Part shown: piece by piece, positions 32,506 through 36,960 of the stretch | Layout: each line of letters opens with the position of its first letter | Position numbering within the stretch: position 1 is the stretch's first letter | Assembly (NCBI GenBank): GCA_946405515.1 | Contig: CAMJHM010000017.1 | Location: 1-36,960 of the forward strand | Length of the DNA stretch: 36,960 nt | DNA from: an uncultured Fibrobacter sp. | GTDB lineage: Bacteria > Fibrobacterota > Fibrobacteria > Fibrobacterales > Fibrobacteraceae | Direction of reading: 5' to 3' | The notes under the pieces: model-generated | Seen by the model: only the letters and a program-made list of their open reading frames with translations | Database searches by the model: none | What the model was told of the DNA's origin: nothing | Translations under genes and position numbers: made by a program

Positions 32506-33528
32506 TTACCTGGATTCGTGCTTGCTCATGCAGTGCAGGCTTCCGCCCTCTTCGATGACGGTGCGGCAGTCAATGCCGATGACGAACCTGTCGGGGTAAA
32601 CGCTTTCGAAGTACTTCTGGGCCACGGCGTCGTTCGCACACTTGTATTTCGGGTAAATCAAGCCGCCGTTCACGTAGATGTAGTTCATGTAGCTGGCCGG
32701 GAGAATCTGCCCGTCGTCGAGCTTGCGCTGCGGAGGCAATGGGAGCGTATCCACCTTGGCGTCCTTGCCGTAGTGGAGTTCGAGGAATTCCTGGATGGCA
32801 GCCTTGGCTTCTGCGAGGTACTTGCCGTTGGCACTGTTCGGGGCTGCGGAATCGAGGACAATGCGGTCCTTGGCGATGAATCGCGCCACGTTGTCGATGT
32901 GCCCGTCGGTATGGTCGCCCACGAGCCCCTTGGGGAGCACCAGCAGCGCCTTGAGGCCCAGCATGTCGCAGATGGCCTTGATGATGGCGCTCAGGTCGGC
33001 AGGCTTGTTGCGGTTCTTGCCCACGAGGCAATCCAAGGTCGTCATGCCGAGCCCGTCACCGTTGACTTCGATGGCGCCGCCCTCGAAAATGTAGGGGACG
33101 CTTACGCCCTTCTTGTATTCGAAAATTTCGGCGATGCGCGCGGGAATCTGGTTGTCGTTTTTCCAGGGCGGGAACTTTGCGCCCCAGGCGTTGAATGCCG
33201 TTTCGGAAACGACAGTCTGTTTGCCCTTCTTCACGAAGAACGGGCCGTAGTCGCGAATCCAGATGTCGTCGGTCTTGACGGTGTAAAAGCTGGCGGGGAA
33301 GGGCCTGTCGGCGACGGCGAATTTCTCTTCGGTCGTGAGGAAGTTCTTTTTCGGGACGAGGACGTTTACCGGCTGGAACTCGCTAATGGTACGGATAAGG
33401 TCGATATAGAACTTGCGGATCTTGACGCCGCGTTCGCCGTGCCAGTTCTGCTTGTTGTGCGGGAAGGCGAGCCAGGTGGCTTCTTGAGGTTCCCACTCTG
33501 CGGGGTAGCGGTAAAGAGCTTTTTTCAT
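32506..33528 (-). CDS. aguA: Agmatine deiminase
   Basis: Hydrolyses agmatine to N-carbamoylputrescine, the substrate of the AguB-type amidase encoded at 35642-36505. 340 residues of the peptidylarginine-deiminase fold. Seen: EWEPQEATWLAFPHN, TDDIWIRDYGPFFV, IFEGGAIEVNGDG, GDHTDGHIDNVARF and the catalytic cysteine C333 in GGSLHCMS. Length is close to the usual 340-380. A -10-like TATATT (33555-33560, minus) precedes it. It is separated from aguB by a lipoprotein gene and a Fic gene. Confidence 0.93.
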   Translation of the reverse strand: MKKALYRYPAEWEPQEATWLAFPHNKQNWHGERGVKIRKFYIDLIRTISEFQPVNVLVPKKNFLTTEEKFAVADRPFPASFYTVKTDDIWIRDYGPFFVKKGKQTVVSETAFNAWGAKFPPWKNDNQIPARIAEIFEYKKGVSVPYIFEGGAIEVNGDGLGMTTLDCLVGKNRNKPADLSAIIKAICDMLGLKALLVLPKGLVGDHTDGHIDNVARFIAKDRIVLDSAAPNSANGKYLAEAKAAIQEFLELHYGKDAKVDTLPLPPQRKLDDGQILPASYMNYIYVNGGLIYPKYKCANDAVAQKYFESVYPDRFVIGIDCRTVIEEGGSLHCMSKHESR

Positions 33529-33571
33529 GGTAAAAAATCCTTTTATTGCCCTAAAATATAGGTAAAGATGA

Positions 33572-33599
33572 TTGATTTCCGTGAGATTTAGCTTATATT
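33572..33599 (+). promoter_or_regulatory. Possible promoter of the FISUMP lipoprotein gene
   Basis: TTGATT (33572-33577) and TATATT (33594-33599) with a 16-base spacer, giving a start near 33606 and a leader of about 40 bases. Confidence 0.4.
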
Positions 33600-33644
33600 A
33601 TGTTGCGAAGAGAACTTTTGCCCTAGGAAATGGAGTTGGTTGTT

Positions 33645-34427
33645 ATGTCTTTGAAAATATGTATTCCTGCAATGGCGGCATTCTTTCTCGTGGCATGCGG
33701 CGGAGATAACAACAGCGTCACGGACTCGAAGAACGATGCTATCTCTAGTAGCAGTTCGAGGAAGTCATCTGGTCAGGTGATTTGTAAGACTGATAGCACG
33801 GATACTTGCGAGTATGGTGTGTTGGTGGACGACCGTGATGGTAAGATCTACAAGACTGTGAATATTGACGGACAGTGGTGGATGGCAGAGAATCTGAACT
33901 ATGCCGATAGTATAATGACCCCGAGCCTGTTGGAACGTACCGGGTGCTATAATAATGAGCCTAGTAATTGTTCCGAATATGGCCGCTTATATACTTGGGC
34001 GGCTGCGATTGATTCTGTGAAACTCGCAACTGATGTCGATAATCCTCAGGATTGCGGATGCGGCAAAACTTGTTCGCTGCCTGATACAGTGTATGGAATT
34101 TGCCCGTCTGGCTGGCACTTGCCGACACGTGTCGAATGGCTAACGTTGTTTAAGGCAGTGGGCGGATATGTAATCGCTGAAAAAATACTGAAATCGCGGA
34201 CGGGATGGAAAGATGATGGCAATGGAACGGATGGCGTGGGCTTTTCTGTGAAGCCTCTCGGGGGTGAAGGAGAGATGGCGCACTTTTGGAGCGCTTCTGT
34301 ATTCGATTATCGCAATTATTATTCGGCCGACTGTTTTCATTTGTTCTATTCCATGAAGTTCGCAGAAGTGGTCGATTGTGGTAAAAGTGGATCCTTCTCG
34401 GTCCGTTGTCTCAAGGACTCGCCTTAG
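33645..34427 (+). CDS. FISUMP-domain lipoprotein
   Basis: 260 residues from ATG 33645 (GGAG upstream); an earlier ATG at 33630 is less likely. Lipobox FLVAC with the lipidated cysteine at 18, then a serine-rich linker (SSSSSRKSSG) typical of Fibrobacter surface proteins. The Fibrobacter succinogenes major paralogous domain follows: DDRDGKIYKTVNIDGQWWMAENLNYAD, YGRLYTWAAAID, CPSGWHLPTRVEW, GVGFSVKPLGG, FWSASVFD and SVRCLKD. The domain belongs to a large paralogous surface family whose function is unknown. It stands alone on the plus strand between minus-strand genes. Confidence 0.88.
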   Translation: MSLKICIPAMAAFFLVACGGDNNSVTDSKNDAISSSSSRKSSGQVICKTDSTDTCEYGVLVDDRDGKIYKTVNIDGQWWMAENLNYADSIMTPSLLERTGCYNNEPSNCSEYGRLYTWAAAIDSVKLATDVDNPQDCGCGKTCSLPDTVYGICPSGWHLPTRVEWLTLFKAVGGYVIAEKILKSRTGWKDDGNGTDGVGFSVKPLGGEGEMAHFWSASVFDYRNYYSADCFHLFYSMKFAEVVDCGKSGSFSVRCLKDSP

Positions 34428-34433
34428 GCACAT

Positions 34434-35498
34434 TTACCGGGTTATGATCACTCGCCATTCCCTGTTTTCTGTTCGGACGATGTAGCCCTTATCCATCATT
34501 GATTTTAGCTGTTTTTGTATGGCGGACATGTTTATGCTGATATTCTCTCTGAGTTCGGCGTAGGTTATGTCCGGATAATCAGAGAGTAGTTCCAGAATTT
34601 TGTTGGAATTTTCAGTGCGGAACTGCACTTGTTCTCCATCAAACCACCAGACTCCGGGGCCTTGCTCCTTGACAAATCGCACGTTGAACATAATTTCGTT
34701 GGCGTACATTTTTCGGAAATAGTTCCGGAAGGGGCGGATTTGCGTTAGTGTCGCCCGAGCTCCGTCGGATGGAGCGGGGCCCACATTTAAATCAGTTTCG
34801 TGAAGTGCTTCGAGATAATCGTTCTTTTGGCGGCTGCGCACTACGAGCAACGGGTAACCATGCCTTGCAAGGATATAGTTGACCATCAGTCGGGCTATTC
34901 TTCCGTTTCCGTCTTCAAATGGATGTATTCGAATATATCGATAATGGAATAGGGCGGCAAGGTCTACCGGCGATAGCTTTCCTTCGCTCTCGCTCAGGTT
35001 GTACCAGTCTACTAGATCGCTCATCAGCGAGGGAGTTTCCTCGGGCGATGCGTAAGTGAATATGTCCCCATAGCGGGTGACGACGCTGTTCGGCCTTGTC
35101 TTGTACTGGCCAGCGTGAATTGTGTAGGATGAAGCGTTTCCGTCGGGACGAACGTAGTGGACCTGGTAATCTTCTCGAAGAAGGGTCCTGTGCAACTGCC
35201 GTATAAAGTGCTGGGTAAGGGGAAAACTTTTTTCTTGCGACTCTGCCAGAGATAGCTTTAGACAGACGTTGCTTGCTTTCATTTCTTCGCAATCTTTTAG
35301 CTTGGCGGTCCCGCTTACCTTTCCGAAGAAGAGCAGGAGTTCCGTCTGCCCGTAAGTGAGGGTGTTGCCCTCGATGTGGTTGCTATTGTAGTTGAAATCG
35401 ATTGTAAACTGTCTGTTTAGGCGATGCTTGTTGTACTCGCTGAGGGGCTGCAGCGAATTCCATGATTCCAGGGCTTCTTCGAGATTTTTCGACGTCAT
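34434..35498 (-). CDS. Fic-domain protein (class II AMPylator) with winged-helix C-terminus
   Basis: Predicted to transfer AMP to a protein hydroxyl. 354 residues from ATG 35498; the longer frame to 35555 reads through a palindrome. The N-terminal inhibitory motif S39-x3-E43-G (SNHIEGN) precedes the Fic core, as in class II. The active site is canonical, HPFEDGNGRIAR (192-203). The C-terminal 70 residues (ITYAELRENISINMSAIQKQ) look like a winged helix that could bind DNA. TATATT lies only six bases before the ATG, suggesting a leaderless mRNA, and a palindrome overlaps its -35 region. No separate antitoxin gene is seen. Confidence 0.9.
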   Translation of the reverse strand: MTSKNLEEALESWNSLQPLSEYNKHRLNRQFTIDFNYNSNHIEGNTLTYGQTELLLFFGKVSGTAKLKDCEEMKASNVCLKLSLAESQEKSFPLTQHFIRQLHRTLLREDYQVHYVRPDGNASSYTIHAGQYKTRPNSVVTRYGDIFTYASPEETPSLMSDLVDWYNLSESEGKLSPVDLAALFHYRYIRIHPFEDGNGRIARLMVNYILARHGYPLLVVRSRQKNDYLEALHETDLNVGPAPSDGARATLTQIRPFRNYFRKMYANEIMFNVRFVKEQGPGVWWFDGEQVQFRTENSNKILELLSDYPDITYAELRENISINMSAIQKQLKSMMDKGYIVRTENREWRVIITR

Positions 35499-35504
35499 GA
35501 TTTT

Positions 35505-35551
35505 AATATAATAAAAAAATTGTGATAAAAGTGGTGTTATACCACCTTTTA
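35505..35551 (-). promoter_or_regulatory. Fic promoter with overlapping palindrome (operator-like)
   Basis: On the minus strand TATATT (35505-35510) is followed after six bases by the ATG. Upstream, TAAAAGGTGGTAT-AACA-CCACTTTTA (35526-35551) is a near-perfect inverted repeat covering the expected -35 box. A second copy with the same arms lies at 35586-35618. The arrangement suits autoregulation by the winged-helix end of the Fic protein; this is inference. Confidence 0.5.
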
Positions 35552-35585
35552 GCATGTTTTTCTTAATTTAATGCGTAAAAAAATA

Positions 35586-35618
35586 GCCGTAAAGGTGGTA
35601 TTATGCCACTTTTACGGC
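35586..35618 (-). terminator. Terminator of aguB built from a second copy of the Fic palindrome
   Basis: On the minus strand GCCGTAAAAGTGG and CCACCTTTACGGC (13-base arms, one mismatch) pair around a 7-base loop and are followed by TATTTTTTT. This is a good intrinsic terminator after aguB. The core GTGGTATTATGCCAC matches GTGGTGTTATACCAC of the upstream copy at all but two positions. Confidence 0.7.
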
Positions 35619-35641
35619 CGAAAATTGTATTGTCTTTAGGC

Positions 35642-36505
35642 TCAGTCGCCCCAGATCTTCAGGATGTCCCCGTACAGGTCGATGCGGCGGTCGCGGAAGT
35701 GCGGCCACCAGCGGCGATTCTCTTCGGTTTCGGCGAGGTCGATTTCGACGGTAGAGACCCCGAGGAATTCGGGGGAGCATTTTTCGAGAATGTAACCGTC
35801 GGGTGCGGCGGCGAAGCTCGTGCCCCAGAATGTGAGGTGGCCTTCGGTGCCGCCACGGTTCGCAGCAATTACGAAGGTGCGGTTCGCAATGGCGTGGCCG
35901 CGCATGACGGTCATCCAGCTGTCCTGCTGACGCGGGTAGATTTCCTTGGGTTCACTGTCCATCCAGCCGATGGCGGTGGGGTAGATGAGCACGTCTGCGC
36001 CCTTGAGGCTCATGATGCGGGCGGCTTCCGGGAACCACTGGTCCCAGCAGATGAGCACGCCCAAAGTGCCTGCGCTCGTCTTGATGGGCTCGAAACCCGT
36101 GTCGCCCGGGATGAAGTAGTACTTTTCGTAGAAGGCGGGATCGTCGGGAATGTGGCTCTTGCGGTAGAGCCCGGCGATGCTGCCGTCGCGCTCGAATACG
36201 AAGGCGGAATTGTGGTAGATGCCGCGGGCGCGCTTCTCGAAGAAGGGGAACACCACGACGGCGTTCAGTTCCTTCGCGATGGACTGCCACTGGCCCACAA
36301 TCGTGTGGTCCTTTTCGATGGCGAGGTCAAAGAAGTCCGCGTTCTCCTCGAACGGGAAGTACGGCGTGTGGAAGAGTTCCGGCAACACGACCAGGTCGTA
36401 GCCCTTGCCCTTGAGGGCGCGGGCCTGTTCCACGTACCAGGCGTTGTTACTGTCGAAATCGCCCGTCCACTTGCCTTGCAGCGTGGCTACTTTAATCTTG
36501 CTCAT
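35642..36505 (-). CDS. aguB: N-carbamoylputrescine amidase
   Basis: Nitrilase-superfamily enzyme hydrolysing N-carbamoylputrescine to putrescine, ammonia and carbon dioxide. It completes the agmatine route begun by aguA. 287 residues. The catalytic triad is E43 (LPELFHTPYF), K116 (YRKSHIPDDPAFYEKYYF) and C153 (LICWDQWFPEAAR). RRWWPHFRDRRIDLY near the end fits AguB rather than other nitrilases. A GGGGA site lies upstream of the ATG. It lies downstream of proS with a heptad array between. Confidence 0.94.
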   Translation of the reverse strand: MSKIKVATLQGKWTGDFDSNNAWYVEQARALKGKGYDLVVLPELFHTPYFPFEENADFFDLAIEKDHTIVGQWQSIAKELNAVVVFPFFEKRARGIYHNSAFVFERDGSIAGLYRKSHIPDDPAFYEKYYFIPGDTGFEPIKTSAGTLGVLICWDQWFPEAARIMSLKGADVLIYPTAIGWMDSEPKEIYPRQQDSWMTVMRGHAIANRTFVIAANRGGTEGHLTFWGTSFAAAPDGYILEKCSPEFLGVSTVEIDLAETEENRRWWPHFRDRRIDLYGDILKIWGD

Positions 36506-36534
36506 AAGTCATCCCCGCGATTATGTTGTTATTC

Positions 36535-36562
36535 CTAACCACTAACCACCAACCACTGTTTA
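36535..36562. repeat. Four-unit heptad array between proS and aguB
   Basis: CTAACCA twice, CCAACCA and CTGTTTA in register. The order matches part of the folA leader (CTAACCA, CCAACCA, CTGTCTA, CTTC). The proS stop codon (36560-36562) lies in the last unit. Confidence 0.82.
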
Positions 36563-36960
36563 CTTCTCAAAGAACTCCTTCGCCTTGGCGACAACGTCTT
36601 CCACCTTGACCATGGTGAATTCCTTCTCGTTGCGGAACTTCCATTCGACTTCGCCGTTCACGAGGCCCTTCTTGCCGATGGCGATACGCACCGGAGAACC
36701 CCAGAGGTCGGCGTCCTTGAACTTCACGCCCGGGCGTTCGTCGCGGTCGTCCACGAGCACGTCGATGCCGGCGGCTTCGAGTTCCTTTTCGAACTTCTCG
36801 GCGAGTTCCACAAGTTCAGCTTCTTTGCCAATCGGGACGATTTCCACCTGGAACGGAGCGATGGACTTGGGCCAAATCGGTCCGAAGTCATCGTGGCTGT
36901 TTTCGACGACGGAAGCCATCAAGCGGCCCACGCCGATGCCGTAGCAGCCCATGATGGCCG
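36560..36960 (-). CDS. proS: Prolyl-tRNA synthetase, C-terminal part (cut by window edge)
   Basis: Charges tRNA-Pro. About 133 C-terminal residues are visible. IMGCYGIGVGRLMASVVE is class II motif 3 with the ATP-binding arginine. It is followed by the anticodon-binding domain (IAPFQVEIVPIGKE, DVLVDDRDERPGVKFKDADLWGSPVRIAIG). The rest lies beyond the window. The ending KEFFEK followed by TAA is normal for the bacterial type; the stop is part of a heptad repeat. Confidence 0.94.
   Translation of the reverse strand, partial: AIMGCYGIGVGRLMASVVENSHDDFGPIWPKSIAPFQVEIVPIGKEAELVELAEKFEKELEAAGIDVLVDDRDERPGVKFKDADLWGSPVRIAIGKKGLVNGEVEWKFRNEKEFTMVKVEDVVAKAKEFFEK

Overview
The window looks like a chromosomal segment of a Fibrobacter-type bacterium. 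The best lineage marker is a serine-rich lipoprotein at 33645-34427 carrying a Fibrobacter succinogenes major paralogous (FISUMP) domain. Other pointers are an abundant-looking OmpA protein with thrombospondin type-3-like calcium repeats, many exported proteins of unknown family, and -10 boxes of the form TATATT. This is inferred from gene content only; the species cannot be named. Most genes are housekeeping genes with intact motifs. I see no prophage, insertion sequence, CRISPR array, rRNA or tRNA.

Layout. 1-1900: ilvB and the start of ilvN on the minus strand, behind a good promoter. 1901-2356: AT-rich gap with a 230-base nearly C-free stretch. 2357-5834: radC, then the OmpA/TSP3 protein with a strong terminator. 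5930-7839: a small unknown gene, then thyA and folA (thymidylate and tetrahydrofolate supply). 7860-11660: a membrane diguanylate cyclase, an MgtC/DUF4010 membrane protein and a ThiD-like kinase. 11668-13856 (minus): tsaB, rimI and a DUF218 protein with a charged tail. 13901-14935 (minus): ddl. 15218-21748 (minus): tilS, ftsH, folP, cdaA and a coiled-coil/FGE-fold protein, tightly packed with tilS/ftsH and folP/cdaA overlapping. 21787-25720: an unknown membrane protein, a small basic protein, a lipoprotein, a histidine acid phosphatase and hisI. 25748-29237 (minus): three genes coupled by TAATG overlaps (unknown protein, PHP phosphoesterase, outer-membrane barrel). 29286-29894: RNase H with a viroplasmin domain. 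29903-33528 (minus): agmatine deiminase plus two tandem paralogous exported proteins. 33645-36960: the FISUMP lipoprotein, a Fic protein, N-carbamoylputrescine amidase and the 3' end of proS.

The most unusual feature is a family of degenerate 7-base-period arrays, often combined with short hairpins, at nine places. They fill the thyA-folA gap up to the folA start codon, sit between other genes, supply stop codons to several genes, and lie in frame inside tilS (two insertions, about 60 residues in total) and near the 3' end of the phosphatase gene. In tilS one insertion is fused to a second repeat type (TGTCATCCTGAGC...GGATCC). I know of no description of this heptad family. It behaves like a spreading, frame-tolerant repeat, comparable in outcome to the Rickettsia palindromic elements. 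A second regulatory-looking signal is a pair of near-identical palindromes flanking the promoter of the Fic gene; one overlaps its likely -35 region and the other forms the terminator of aguB.
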